A stretch of DNA of 64,000 nucleotides from PGZG01 sp046292765 (lineage in GTDB: Bacteria > Pseudomonadota > Gammaproteobacteria > Pseudomonadales > Alcanivoracaceae): positions 1 through 64,000 of the forward strand of contig JBKBQA010000005.1 in NCBI GenBank assembly GCA_046292765.1. The letters run 5' to 3'. The position numbers and the translations under genes are program-made. The notes under the pieces are model-generated. The model made no database searches and was not told the origin of the DNA. It worked only from the letters and a program-made list of their open reading frames with translations. Position 1 is the first letter of the stretch, and each line of letters starts with the position of its first letter. Of this stretch, positions 7,260-16,312 are shown piece by piece.

Positions 7260-9050
7260 TCACTTCCCGAGCCAGCTACGCCCCATGGAAGTCAAACCAC
7301 CAGAAGCCACCGTCAGATACGCCAACGAAGCCTCCCCGGCATCCAGGCGAACTTTCACCCGCAACAACTCATCACGCCGAAACGCATGCACCTCAACATC
7401 ATCGCCCGGCGAAAACTGCTGCAACTGATCATCCAGCTTGCGCGCATCGGTTTTCATACCATTCAGTGCGATAATCACATCCCCCGCTGACAACCCCGCC
7501 GCCATCGCCGCGCCCTGCTCAAACGCCACCTGAATCCGCGCGCCCATAACATCTTCGGCCACCCGCACACCGAGATTCAAAGGCGCCACACCATTACCCG
7601 GTTTGCCGCCCTGGTCCGCATGGCTCAGCGGTGCGCGCCAGTGCATATCCACACCCGCCTCTGCCAGCAGTGCGGCCAACGGCAACGGATCGGTGCTGTA
7701 CAGCGCCAGATCAAAAAATTCCTGTAACGACTGACCGACCAACTCTTCCACCAGCACCTGAATACCCTGCTCCGGCACGCCCACGCCAGTGACACCATGT
7801 CGCTGCCACAGCAGGCGCATCAGATCATCGAGGCTTTTGCTGCCATCGGTGAGGCGCCGCAGAGTGAGATCGAGCGCCAGCGCGATCAGCGAACCCTTGG
7901 CGTAATAGCTGACGATGGCATTGCTGGCGTTCTCGTCCTGCTTGTAAAAACGCGTCCAGGCATCGAAGCTGGATTCGGTCACGGTTTGCCTGCTGGCACC
8001 ACGGCCGCGGGCGACGCGGGAAATGCTCTGACCAAGCAGCTCCAGATAACTTTCCACGGTAATAGTGCCGCTGCGTAGCAGTGCCAGATCATCGTAGTAA
8101 CTGGTGATGCCCTCAAAGGCCCAGAGCAGTTCGGTGTAATTCTCCTGCGCCAGATCGTAGGGGGTGAACGCCGCTGGCTTGATGCGCTTCACCATCCAGC
8201 TGTGAAAATACTCGTGGCTGCACAAGCCAAGATAGGTGCGATAAGCATCGCGCAACTTGTCCGGCGCGTCGCTGCGACGCGGCAGGTCGGCGCGGGCACA
8301 CATCAGGCTGGTGGAATTGCGGTGTTCCAGGCCGCCATAGCCGTCCGGGGTCACCAGCGTCATAAACAGATAGTCGTCCATGGGCGGTTTGCCGCCAAAC
8401 AGGGCAATCTGGTTTTTACAAATCGGCTGCAGATCACGCACCAGACGGGCAAGATCGGCGCCGCTGTGGCCACTGATCACCACCCGATGAACAATGCCGC
8501 CGGCCTCAAAGCGGGCATCCTCGAAGTGGCCCATCTCCACCGGATAATCGATCAACGCGTCGTAGTTGTCGGCGCGGAAACGGCCGAAATCCCACTCGCC
8601 ACCGCTGACCCGGGGCATGCCGGTGGCAACGCGCCAGGTGGCGTAGCCGGCGCCTTCCGGGGGCAGGATTTCCACCTCGCAGGGCTGGTCTTCGTGGCCG
8701 ATGGGCTGCAGGAACACGCAGGTGCCATTGAAGTAGCCGTGGCGGGTATCCAGATGGGCGCCACGCACCGACAGATCCCAGCCATAGACTTCGATCTCTA
8801 CCGTTAGCGGGCCGCTGCAGGGCGCAACCTGCCAGCTGTCTTTGTCGAGCTTGGCCACCGCCACCGGCTCGCCGCCGCATTCGGCGCGCAGCGACACCAC
8901 ATGGCGGGCGAAATCCCGAATCATGTAGCTGCCGGGAATCCACGCCGGCATCCGCAGCACCTGCCCTTCCGGGGTTGGTACCGGCACTGTCACGGACACA
9001 TGGAACAGATGGGCTTCAGGACGGCAAGGCTGAATGCGGTAACGAATCAC
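7260..9050 (-). CDS. M61-family (glycyl) aminopeptidase with C-terminal PDZ domain
   Basis: A predicted 596-residue cytosolic metallopeptidase of family M61. The zinc motif HEYFHSW sits near residue 280 (HExxH variant of gluzincins), preceded by the GYGGLEHRNST element typical of M61. The last ~100 residues form a PDZ-like domain (AAMAAGLSAGDVIIALNG). Family members remove N-terminal glycine or alanine. I chose the GTG at 9050 because GGAGAG lies 5 bases upstream and the resulting MIRYRI start fits relatives; the frame is open to a TTG at 9095. It lies 75 bases after the outer-membrane protein gene and may share its transcript. Confidence 0.9.
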   Translation of the reverse strand: MIRYRIQPCRPEAHLFHVSVTVPVPTPEGQVLRMPAWIPGSYMIRDFARHVVSLRAECGGEPVAVAKLDKDSWQVAPCSGPLTVEIEVYGWDLSVRGAHLDTRHGYFNGTCVFLQPIGHEDQPCEVEILPPEGAGYATWRVATGMPRVSGGEWDFGRFRADNYDALIDYPVEMGHFEDARFEAGGIVHRVVISGHSGADLARLVRDLQPICKNQIALFGGKPPMDDYLFMTLVTPDGYGGLEHRNSTSLMCARADLPRRSDAPDKLRDAYRTYLGLCSHEYFHSWMVKRIKPAAFTPYDLAQENYTELLWAFEGITSYYDDLALLRSGTITVESYLELLGQSISRVARGRGASRQTVTESSFDAWTRFYKQDENASNAIVSYYAKGSLIALALDLTLRRLTDGSKSLDDLMRLLWQRHGVTGVGVPEQGIQVLVEELVGQSLQEFFDLALYSTDPLPLAALLAEAGVDMHWRAPLSHADQGGKPGNGVAPLNLGVRVAEDVMGARIQVAFEQGAAMAAGLSAGDVIIALNGMKTDARKLDDQLQQFSPGDDVEVHAFRRDELLRVKVRLDAGEASLAYLTVASGGLTSMGRSWLGK

Positions 9051-9125
9051 GGGGCTCTCCGATAAACGAGCGCTGAGTATAGCAAATTCGCGCAACCACC
9101 CCGTGACGGCGGATGCGGGGACAAG

Positions 9126-9797
9126 TCAGAACGCCCAGCGAGGCCCGATCTGCCAGCTGACCTGATCAACCGTATCCCACTTCAGATAGCTGATGGAGAA
9201 CTCAAGGGCGAACTGGTCAATCGGATGCAGGCGGCTGTCCAGACGGAACTCATGCAGCCCTCCTCCCGGCAGCGCTGCAACGCGCCAGCCAGGTGCCAGC
9301 ACCACACCCGGCGTCGGGCGCCACTCCAGCCCCGCATCCAGCGCAGCAGCGCCCTCGACATTCTTGCGACGATTGCCGCTGGCGCTGCGCGTTGCCGCCG
9401 AGCGGAAGGCACCCAGCGCCACTGACCAGCGCGCCTGCTCGTTCAAGGAAAAGTACTGGCCCAGCACCAACCGCTGGTTGTCAAAGGAGGTCGAGCTGCG
9501 AGTGACGCCGGCAAAGTCATAGCCGACGAAACGGGACTCCCCCACGCCGACGGCAAAGCCGAGATAGACACCACCAAGATCCTTGTTATCGGGGGTATTG
9601 TACTTGCCGCCGAACCAGGTCTCGAAGCTGTTGCCTTTCACCTGGGTGCCCTGAATGCCGATACGCAGATGCTGGTTAAGCGACTGCCAGGATCGCTCGC
9701 TGCTGACCGCCGGTTCCGCCAGCGCCAGTGAACTGCACGTCAGCGCCAACGCGGTGCAGGCCATGCGCCACTGCATCATTCCCGAATCAGAGTGCAT
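9126..9797 (-). CDS. Putative outer-membrane beta-barrel protein
   Basis: A 223-residue protein with a signal peptide ending at about LALAEP and alternating strand patterns throughout. It closes with an aromatic residue (IGPRWAF), the sorting signature of outer-membrane barrels. I do not recognise a named family; the size suits an 8-10-strand barrel. Its first codons overlap the lipocalin stop by 11 bases, so the two are translationally coupled and may act together at the outer membrane, where Blc-type lipocalins are anchored. Start could be the GTG at 9800, ATG at 9797 or ATG at 9779; the first two share an AGCAAGG site. Confidence 0.7.
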   Translation of the reverse strand: MHSDSGMMQWRMACTALALTCSSLALAEPAVSSERSWQSLNQHLRIGIQGTQVKGNSFETWFGGKYNTPDNKDLGGVYLGFAVGVGESRFVGYDFAGVTRSSTSFDNQRLVLGQYFSLNEQARWSVALGAFRSAATRSASGNRRKNVEGAAALDAGLEWRPTPGVVLAPGWRVAALPGGGLHEFRLDSRLHPIDQFALEFSISYLKWDTVDQVSWQIGPRWAF

Positions 9798-10332
9798 CAC
9801 CTTGCTCCACCCAGATCAGTTCGTCGGTGGCAAAGCCGAGCTCTTGAGCACCCTCGACAAAACGCTGCCGCAGCGCTTCGTCCACCTCCGGGGTGCGTGA
9901 CAGCAGCCAGAGGAAATCCCGCTTGTAACTGGTGATGAAGGCGTACTGGTAGCCGTCGTGGTCCAGCTCATAGATCACATAGGCGCCGTAGAAGGGGCCG
10001 AAGAACGACACCTTCAGATGACCACGGTCGGCGGCGCCGACAAAACGGGCGCGGCCTTCCGCCTGCTTCCACTCGCCTTTATCGGCATTGAAGCCACGGT
10101 TAATCACCCGCACGGAGCCGTCGTCTTTGAGGGTGTACTCGGCGGTCACCCGTGACAGGCCGCGTTCGAAGGAATGGTCGAGCCGGGCGATCTCATACCA
10201 GCGGCCGGTGTAGCGGTCGATATCAAAACCGGTGACCGGCTCGATGCCGGCGGGCAACCCGGTGCAGGCCGACAGCAGTATCACCATCATGACGAAAAGG
10301 GCGCGGACGGGGATATTCAGCTTCGGCAACAT
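9787..10332 (-). CDS. blc: Outer-membrane lipoprotein lipocalin (Blc type)
   Basis: A 181-residue lipoprotein: short basic N-terminus, hydrophobic core and lipobox LSAC. The lipocalin signature GRWYEIARLDHSFERG follows, then the Y-x-L-x-x-D-G-S-V-x-V-x-N-R-G repeat pattern and a C-terminal LSRTP element, all characteristic of Blc. Blc binds fatty acids or lysophospholipids at the outer membrane and is usually induced by membrane stress. The start at 10332 has GGAG 10 bases away; upstream in-frame codons are less likely because they would bury the signal peptide. It is first in an operon with the barrel protein and probably the M61 peptidase, divergent from the M23 gene. Confidence 0.92.
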   Translation of the reverse strand: MLPKLNIPVRALFVMMVILLSACTGLPAGIEPVTGFDIDRYTGRWYEIARLDHSFERGLSRVTAEYTLKDDGSVRVINRGFNADKGEWKQAEGRARFVGAADRGHLKVSFFGPFYGAYVIYELDHDGYQYAFITSYKRDFLWLLSRTPEVDEALRQRFVEGAQELGFATDELIWVEQGDAL

Positions 10333-10457
10333 GATGTGCTCTCCACAACGGCAGTCGCCCATTGTCACCGCACCGCCTTGATAACGCCACCGCGCACCAC
10401 AAAGGCATTGCATGGCTGCCGCAGGGCTGATATCAGATCATAAGTAACGGGGGACAT

Positions 10458-11402
10458 ATGACAAAAAAGCCAGCCATTGTGCTGATCAATGCGCTACTGG
10501 TGGCAGCACTGGTGTGGTGGCACCAGTCGACCTCCCCGTCCTGCACTCAAACGCCCTATTCCCTGCTGTTGCCGCTCGGCGGCGAGTATGGCGTTGACTG
10601 GACTATCAGCAACTATGTCGACCTGAGTGGCGGCGGCCCTCCGCTCGACTGGGGTGGCCATCAGGTGACCTACCGCGGCCACGAGGGCGTGGATTTCGTG
10701 GTGCCGCACTTTGGCTACATGGACGACGGCTTTCCTGTGCTGGCGGTGGCCGATGGCGTGGTGGAAGGTGTGGTAAGCCACCATAGCGACCGGCAGACAC
10801 AGCGCGCCTCGCGGCAGTGGAATGTGGTCACGGTAAAGCACGACAACGGCTACACCAGCGTTTATGGGCATCTGCGCAAACAGTCGTCACAGGTACGTCC
10901 GGGGCAGCGCGTTCATGCCGGCGAATCGCTTGGGGTGATCGGCAGTTCCGGCGACTCGGACTGGCCCCATCTCCATTTCGAACTGCGCGACTGTCGTCAA
11001 GGAGTGGTGGATCCTTCCCGCGAGGGGCTCTGGTCGCAGATGCCACCTTATGTCAGCCCACTGCTGCTGATGGATGCGCGACTGTTTCCCTATCCGGGCA
11101 ATGAGGCGGCCGTGAGAAAGCAGTTGCTGGACTATCCTGAACCGCCGGTCTTGATCGCCGCCACACAGCCGCTAACCTTTGCGCTGGTGCTGTCCGGCGG
11201 GCAACCCGGCAACACAGCGTCAGTGCGGCTGCGCCGTCAGGACGGCAGCATCGCCCGGGAGAACCTGTACCGGTTCGAGAATACCCACGGCTTTAGCTGG
11301 CGCTACTGGTGGTGGGATTTGAAGGGCGAATCCGGCACCCTGACGGCCGAAGCCCTGATCAATGGGGTGGTCCACTATCGCCATTCACTGAAGGTCGACT
11401 GA
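10458..11402 (+). CDS. M23-family metallopeptidase (LytM-type, envelope)
   Basis: A 314-residue protein with an N-terminal membrane anchor or signal (residues 5-21), then an M23 peptidase domain. The zinc ligands are seen in HEGVD (His75, Asp79) and PHLHFEL (near residues 171-174), with the catalytic His in YGHL near 139. M23 enzymes cut peptidoglycan cross-links. The C-terminal ~110 residues are an unassigned beta-rich domain. It is followed after one base by the membrane protein at 11404, suggesting a shared task in the envelope. The ATG has GGGGGA 6 bases upstream. Confidence 0.9.
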   Translation: MTKKPAIVLINALLVAALVWWHQSTSPSCTQTPYSLLLPLGGEYGVDWTISNYVDLSGGGPPLDWGGHQVTYRGHEGVDFVVPHFGYMDDGFPVLAVADGVVEGVVSHHSDRQTQRASRQWNVVTVKHDNGYTSVYGHLRKQSSQVRPGQRVHAGESLGVIGSSGDSDWPHLHFELRDCRQGVVDPSREGLWSQMPPYVSPLLLMDARLFPYPGNEAAVRKQLLDYPEPPVLIAATQPLTFALVLSGGQPGNTASVRLRRQDGSIARENLYRFENTHGFSWRYWWWDLKGESGTLTAEALINGVVHYRHSLKVD

Positions 11403-11403
11403 T

Positions 11404-12153
11404 ATGCGTTCACCCTTGCTCTCACTGATGCTGGCACTGATGTTGTGGCAACTGCCAGGCACCACCTTGCGGGCCGAAGAGCTGCAGGCAAACATCATCG
11501 ACCGCTTCCCGCTGACTGATCAGCTCGCTGCGGACCAAAGCCTGTACCTGCGAATACGCTACTCAAGCCCGGAACCGGTGCGCTTTCAGGCCAGAGCGGT
11601 GGCAACCGGCAATCAACCCGCCGGCGCCATGATGAACCCGGCCCCGCTCTATCCGGCAGGTGACGGCGAAGCACTGGCATGGATCGGCTTCCGCCATGCA
11701 GCGGCGCCGGAGGGCATCGAAGTGCATGTCAGCAATCACAGCTGGAAAACGCTTGTCGTCCTGCCGCTACCTGCACCGCCGGTCTGGACTCCCTCATCCG
11801 CTCCTGCCGGGGTGATGCCGGATTGGGTAGAGCAGCTCAGCAGCCAGCAACAACAGATGACCAGCGAGCATTTGCAACGCGCCGGCCACAACGAGGGTGG
11901 CGACTGGCTGATTCTGCTGATGGCCTGGTCGGTGCCGGGTTATTTCTTGCTACAAGGTTGGGTCTGGTTGCGCTGGCAACCACCGTGGCGACGGGCAGGG
12001 CTGCTGCCCTTGTGGGCATCGCTACCGGTAACAGGCTACACCGTGTTTGCGCTGCTCATGGGGTCGAACCTCTGGCCGCTGGTGATGCTGTTTGTGATGC
12101 CAGTACTGACCATCTACCTGCTCGCCATCGCCGTGATCCGAACCCGCTTGTAG
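11404..12153 (+). CDS. Hypothetical protein: periplasmic domain plus three C-terminal membrane segments
   Basis: A 249-residue protein that I cannot place in a family. It has a signal sequence (cleavage probably after TTLRAEE), a periplasmic domain of about 130 residues rich in beta-type patterns, a short Gln-rich stretch (SSQQQQM near residue 150), then three hydrophobic segments from about 165 to 245. It begins one base after the M23 peptidase stop, so it is almost surely co-translated with it and may anchor or regulate that enzyme. The 146 bases from its stop to the aceA terminator hold nothing clear. Confidence 0.7.
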   Translation: MRSPLLSLMLALMLWQLPGTTLRAEELQANIIDRFPLTDQLAADQSLYLRIRYSSPEPVRFQARAVATGNQPAGAMMNPAPLYPAGDGEALAWIGFRHAAAPEGIEVHVSNHSWKTLVVLPLPAPPVWTPSSAPAGVMPDWVEQLSSQQQQMTSEHLQRAGHNEGGDWLILLMAWSVPGYFLLQGWVWLRWQPPWRRAGLLPLWASLPVTGYTVFALLMGSNLWPLVMLFVMPVLTIYLLAIAVIRTRL

Positions 12154-12299
12154 ACGAGGCACTCCTTCCGCAAGGGGGCACCGAGAAACTCGTGATCGAA
12201 AGTTTGCCCCTGATTAACCCACCCATAAGCAGTCATGTCTTACACAGCAATCAACACTGGAGAGCTGGATCGGGATTAAGCGAAAAACCGGCAACCAAT

Positions 12300-12326
12300 A
12301 AAAAAGGCGGGGCTTTCGCCCCGCCT
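12300..12326 (-). terminator. Rho-independent terminator of aceA
   Basis: A 9-bp GC-rich stem (AGGCGGGGC paired with GCCCCGCCT, 12305-12313 with 12318-12326) and a 4-base loop. On the minus strand it is followed by six Ts (12300-12305), 30 bases after the aceA stop. Read on the plus strand it has only CTTCTTC, so it mainly serves aceA and may be weakly bidirectional. Confidence 0.9.
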
Positions 12327-12355
12327 CTTCTTCACACCGTTAAACCTTATCGAGA

Positions 12356-13954
12356 TTAAACGTTCTCGAACTGGCCCATGGTGTTGTCTTTACCGCCAGC
12401 CTTCAGAGCCGCTTCACCAGCGAAGTACTCTTTGTGGTCATCACCGATGTTGGAACCGGCCATGTCCTGGTGCTTCACGGTAGCGATGCCCTGACGGATT
12501 TCCTTGCGCTGAACGCCTGCAACGTAAGCCAGCATGCCTTCTTCGCCGAAGTAACCCTTGGCCAGGTTGTCGGTGGACAGAGCGGCAGTGTGGTAGGTCG
12601 GCAGCGTGATCAGGTGGTGGAAAATACCTGCTTCACGGGCTGCGTCGCGCTGGAACGATGCGGTGCGCTTGTCAGCTTCAATGCCCAGATCGGTGTTGTC
12701 GTAGTCAGCGCTCATCAGCTTGGCGCGATCGTACGCAGACACGTCCTTGCCTTCCTTCTGCATGGCATCAAACACCTGCTGACGGAAGTTCAGGGTCCAG
12801 TTGAAGGACGGGCTGTTGTTGTAAACCAGCTTGGCGTCCGGCACCACTTCGCGGATGCGGTTAACCATTTCGGCGATCTGACCAACGTGCGGCTTCTCGG
12901 TTTCGATCCACAGCAGATCGGCACCGTTTTGCAGGCTGGTGATACAGTCGAGGACAACACGGTCGATACCGCTGCCTTCCTTGAAGCAGAACAGGCCGGA
13001 AGCCAGACGCTTCGGCTTCAGCAGTTTGCCGTTCGCCTTGATGACCACGTCGCCGTTCTGGATGTCGTCAGCGCTGGTGATGTAGTCGCCGTCGAGGAAG
13101 CTGTTGTACTGGTCGCCCAGGTCGCCCGGTTCGTTGGTCACGGCGATCTGCTTGGTCAGGCCAGCGCCCAGCGAGTCAGTACGGGCAACGATAACGCCGT
13201 TGTCGATACCCAGCTCAAGGAACGCGTAGCGAACAGCGTTGATCTTGGCAAGGAAGTCAGCATGCGGAACGGTGACTTTGCCGTCCTGGTGACCACACTG
13301 CTTCTCGTCGGATACCTGGTTTTCGATCTGGATACAGCAGGCACCGGCTTCAATCATCTGCTTGGCCATCAGGTAGGTGGCTTCAGCGTTACCGAAACCA
13401 GCGTCAATGTCGGCAATGATCGGGACAACGTGGGTTTCGAAGTTGTCGATTTTGTTGATGATCTCGGCTTCAGCCTTGGCGTCGCCCTTGGCGCGGGCAG
13501 CGTCCAGGTCGCGGAACAGGTGGTTCAGTTCCCACGCATCAGCTTGCTTCAGGAAGGTGTACAGCTCGCGGATCAGGTCGGCTACGCTGGTCTTCTCGTG
13601 CATGGACTGGTCCGGCAGCGGGCCGAACTCGCTGCGCAGGGCAGCCACCATCCAGCCGGACAGGTACAGGTAGCGACGCTTGGTGGAGCCGAAGTGCTTC
13701 TTGATCGAAATCAGCTTCTGCTGACCGATGAAGCCGTGCCAGCAACCCAGCGACTGGGTGTACTGGGAGGAATCTTTATCATAGGCAGCCATGTCTGCGC
13801 GCATGATGTTGGCGTTGTACTTGGCGATGTCCAGATGGGTGTTGAAACGGTTCTGGAGACGCATACGCACGGCGGATTCAGGGTTGATCGCCTGCCAGGT
13901 TTTATTGGCCTTGACGACCTTGGCGAGGGATTCGACGTCTTTGCTGTATGACAT
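12356..13954 (-). CDS. aceA: Isocitrate lyase (long, 532-residue type)
   Basis: Splits isocitrate to glyoxylate and succinate, the first step of the glyoxylate shunt needed for growth on fatty acids, alkanes or acetate. The length of 532 matches the Pseudomonas-type enzyme rather than the 430-residue E. coli type. The catalytic cysteine lies in KQCGHQDGK, and the metal/substrate stretch IADIDAGFGNAEATY is intact. An insertion segment of the long class is present mid-protein. Start at 13954 has AAAGGAT 6 bases away. It is monocistronic with its own terminator, and malate synthase is not adjacent. Together with fadH and the lipases in this window it fits a lipid-consuming lifestyle. Confidence 0.97.
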   Translation of the reverse strand: MSYSKDVESLAKVVKANKTWQAINPESAVRMRLQNRFNTHLDIAKYNANIMRADMAAYDKDSSQYTQSLGCWHGFIGQQKLISIKKHFGSTKRRYLYLSGWMVAALRSEFGPLPDQSMHEKTSVADLIRELYTFLKQADAWELNHLFRDLDAARAKGDAKAEAEIINKIDNFETHVVPIIADIDAGFGNAEATYLMAKQMIEAGACCIQIENQVSDEKQCGHQDGKVTVPHADFLAKINAVRYAFLELGIDNGVIVARTDSLGAGLTKQIAVTNEPGDLGDQYNSFLDGDYITSADDIQNGDVVIKANGKLLKPKRLASGLFCFKEGSGIDRVVLDCITSLQNGADLLWIETEKPHVGQIAEMVNRIREVVPDAKLVYNNSPSFNWTLNFRQQVFDAMQKEGKDVSAYDRAKLMSADYDNTDLGIEADKRTASFQRDAAREAGIFHHLITLPTYHTAALSTDNLAKGYFGEEGMLAYVAGVQRKEIRQGIATVKHQDMAGSNIGDDHKEYFAGEAALKAGGKDNTMGQFENV

Positions 13955-14060
13955 GGTCTGATCCTTTGGTTGAGGGTGGCACACACCAGCCGAACCCCAG
14001 ATTCCGGGTTCGGTGCCAGTGAGGCGCGCATTCTAGGCCGGGTATTTCCATAATCGTAAT

Positions 14061-14095
14061 TGATATTTGATATACCCATCATTCACGATATGAAT
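14061..14095. promoter_or_regulatory. AT-rich operator-like repeats upstream of aceA
   Basis: In otherwise GC-rich DNA this stretch is markedly AT-rich and holds two symmetric motifs: GATATTTGATAT (14062-14073) and ATTCACGATATGAAT (14081-14095, 5-bp arms). It lies 107-141 bases before the aceA start and downstream of the permease stop, where an aceA promoter and regulator site would be expected. The regulator is not known to me. Confidence 0.4.
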
Positions 14096-14134
14096 ATCCA
14101 TGAAAATCATACGGTTGTGATTTATCGACTTTGC

Positions 14135-15313
14135 TCAAGATGGCAGCAACACCACGGCCACTGCCCATCCCGCCACCAACATGATGCCTGACCACAGATG
14201 AAACTCGCGCCACAGACCAGGCTGACGAGCCAGTCTCAGGGCAATCAGGTTGGCCAGTGAGCCAATGGCGACGCCAAAACCACCGACACTGACCGCCCAG
14301 GCCAGAGTTCGCCAATCGTCGGTGAACGCAGCCAGCAGCAAGGTCGCCGGGACGTTGGATATCACCTGAGACAGCCCGATACCGACGCTGAACTCGCCGC
14401 CGGGCACCGCCAGCAAGGCGGTCGGCACCAACGTCTGCAGGGCAGGCAACCCGGCGAGCAGGCCCAGATCCACGAACATCAGCACGAAGACCAACAGCAA
14501 CAACCAGTCGATCCCGGCCAGCACCGCTCGAAACCGGCACAGGAACAGGCCAAGCACGATCAGAGCAGCCGCCACCGCATAGCCCATATCCGTCGCCAGC
14601 AGGAATGGCGGGTACAGCAGCAGTGCCAGCCACAGCAAGCTGCGATCCCGCGGCAGCGATGCCGGTTGGGGGTGGCTGGCAAGGGCATGGGCAGGAAAGG
14701 CAAACAGCACCAGCAGCGACAGCACCGCCATCAGCGCCGCGGCCAGCGGCAGCATGGCCAGCAGGAAGTCACCGAAACCGATCGACCAGAACTGCCACAT
14801 GAACAGATTCTGCGGATTGCCCATGGGGCTCACGGCAGAGCCTGCGTTGACAGCCAGCGCCTCGAAGATCACCAGACGCCCCACCGGCAGATCTGCCACC
14901 GCGCGCAACGACAGCGTCAGCGGCACCACAATGAACAACGCCACATCATTGGTGACCACTGCTGCCAGTGCCGCTGACAGCCACACCAGCAGCAGGGCAA
15001 GACGACGCTGCCCCTTCGCTCCCGCAATCAGGCGCTGGCCGAACGCGGTAAGGTAACCGCTCTCCTCCAGCGCGCGACTGAGCACCATCAGACCAGCCAG
15101 TGCCGCCACCGTGCGCCAGTCCACCAGCGACGGCAGTTCCTGCCAAGCCCGGCCACTCCACCACCACAGCGGTAATAGCGCCAGCAGCAGCACCAGCAGC
15201 AGAACATCTTCCGTGAGCCGTGAAAGCAGGCGTGGCAGCACTGTGCAGGGTTCCACCAGAAAGTATTGCGGCAAGCCTACCGTGAACCAATTCGGCCAGC
15301 TATCTCGCATCAT
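14135..15313 (-). CDS. SLC13/ArsB-like inner-membrane permease
   Basis: A roughly 392-residue polytopic protein with 10-11 hydrophobic segments. The pattern AVNAGSAVSPMGNPQNLFMWQF, split over two parts, contains the SPMGNPQN motif typical of the ArsB/NhaD/DASS ion-transporter superfamily. Each half has such a re-entrant motif (ISNVPATLLL is the second). Likely substrates are dicarboxylates or inorganic anions; nothing nearby decides. The start is uncertain: two ATGs at 15313 and 15310 have a weak ribosome-binding site, and the frame stays open far upstream, though extension would overlap the divergent hydrolase. It reads toward aceA with 180 bases between. Confidence 0.82.
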   Translation of the reverse strand: MMRDSWPNWFTVGLPQYFLVEPCTVLPRLLSRLTEDVLLLVLLLALLPLWWWSGRAWQELPSLVDWRTVAALAGLMVLSRALEESGYLTAFGQRLIAGAKGQRRLALLLVWLSAALAAVVTNDVALFIVVPLTLSLRAVADLPVGRLVIFEALAVNAGSAVSPMGNPQNLFMWQFWSIGFGDFLLAMLPLAAALMAVLSLLVLFAFPAHALASHPQPASLPRDRSLLWLALLLYPPFLLATDMGYAVAAALIVLGLFLCRFRAVLAGIDWLLLLVFVLMFVDLGLLAGLPALQTLVPTALLAVPGGEFSVGIGLSQVISNVPATLLLAAFTDDWRTLAWAVSVGGFGVAIGSLANLIALRLARQPGLWREFHLWSGIMLVAGWAVAVVLLPS

Positions 15314-15381
15314 GACTGTATTTGCCTGATGCTGCCCGACAGTGGCGCGACTAGAATGGCGCATCACCCGGGAGCACGCCC

Positions 15382-16293
15382 ATGACGCTTGATTATCTGA
15401 ACGCCCATGATGGACACCGTATTGCGCTACACCAGTGGCACAGCACTGTTGAGCCGCGCGGGCTGGTATTGTGGCTGCACGGCATGGCCGAGCATGGCGC
15501 TCGCTACGCACCACTGGCAGCCGCACTGAATGCCAGCGGCTGGCACCTTTACGCGCCGGACCATCGCGGTCACGGCGCCAGCGTGGCGGACAACGAGCTA
15601 CGCGGCCATTTTGCCGATCAGGACGGCTGGGATGCGGTTGTCAGTGACGTCAGTTTGCTGATCAACCAACTCCGCAAGCAGCACCCGGGCCTGCCACTGG
15701 TGCTGGGAGGACACAGCATGGGCAGCTTTATTGCCCTGTCCGTAGCGGAGCGGCTTGGCAGCCAGCTGGACGGGCTGATTCTCTGTGGCAGCGACTACAA
15801 GTCGCCATGGCTGTGGAAGCTCGCGCTGCTGCCGGTGAGTCTGGCGCGCTGGAAGAACGGACCGCGTGGCACCAGCGCACTGATCGCTGCACTGACTTTT
15901 GATGCATTCGCCAAAAAAATCCCGCACCGACGCACCGCGTTCGACTGGCTAAGCCGTGACCCGGTGGAAGTTGACAAGTACATTGCTGACCCCTGGTGCG
16001 GTCACGACTGCACCACGCAATTGTGGCACGACCTGATCAGTGCACTGGCCTCTATTGATGCGCCGGCCACGCTTCGCAAGATGCCCCCGTCTCTGCCAGT
16101 GATGTTGGTAGGCGGCGACAACGACCCCATGAGCGGCAACGGCAAGGGCATGCCGGCGCTTTACAAGGCGCTGCACAAGGCCGGCCTCGCCGATCTCACC
16201 TTTGGTCTGTTTGTGGACGGTCGCCACGAAATCCTGAACGATCTGTGCCGGGATGAGGTGCTGGAAGAGATCAAAATCTGGTTGGCGCGCTAA
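15382..16293 (+). CDS. Alpha/beta hydrolase, monoacylglycerol lipase-like
   Basis: A 303-residue serine hydrolase of the S33/monoglyceride-lipase group. The oxyanion motif LHGMAEHGARY, the nucleophile elbow GHSMGS (Ser near 112), the acid in GGDNDPMS near 250 and the base in DGRHEILND near 280 are all present. There is no signal peptide, so it is probably cytosolic. It would release fatty acid from monoglycerides or similar esters, or act as a lysophospholipase like PldB. The start has GGGAG 7 bases upstream. It is divergent from the permease and convergent with the DUF481 gene, with 19 bases between. Confidence 0.9.
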   Translation: MTLDYLNAHDGHRIALHQWHSTVEPRGLVLWLHGMAEHGARYAPLAAALNASGWHLYAPDHRGHGASVADNELRGHFADQDGWDAVVSDVSLLINQLRKQHPGLPLVLGGHSMGSFIALSVAERLGSQLDGLILCGSDYKSPWLWKLALLPVSLARWKNGPRGTSALIAALTFDAFAKKIPHRRTAFDWLSRDPVEVDKYIADPWCGHDCTTQLWHDLISALASIDAPATLRKMPPSLPVMLVGGDNDPMSGNGKGMPALYKALHKAGLADLTFGLFVDGRHEILNDLCRDEVLEEIKIWLAR

Positions 16294-16312
16294 CTGGCAG
16301 CGCCCCAGTCAC

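Noticed and set aside
12434..13951. 505-codon plus-strand frame
   Set aside because: Exactly antisense to aceA and without any family motif or ribosome-binding site.
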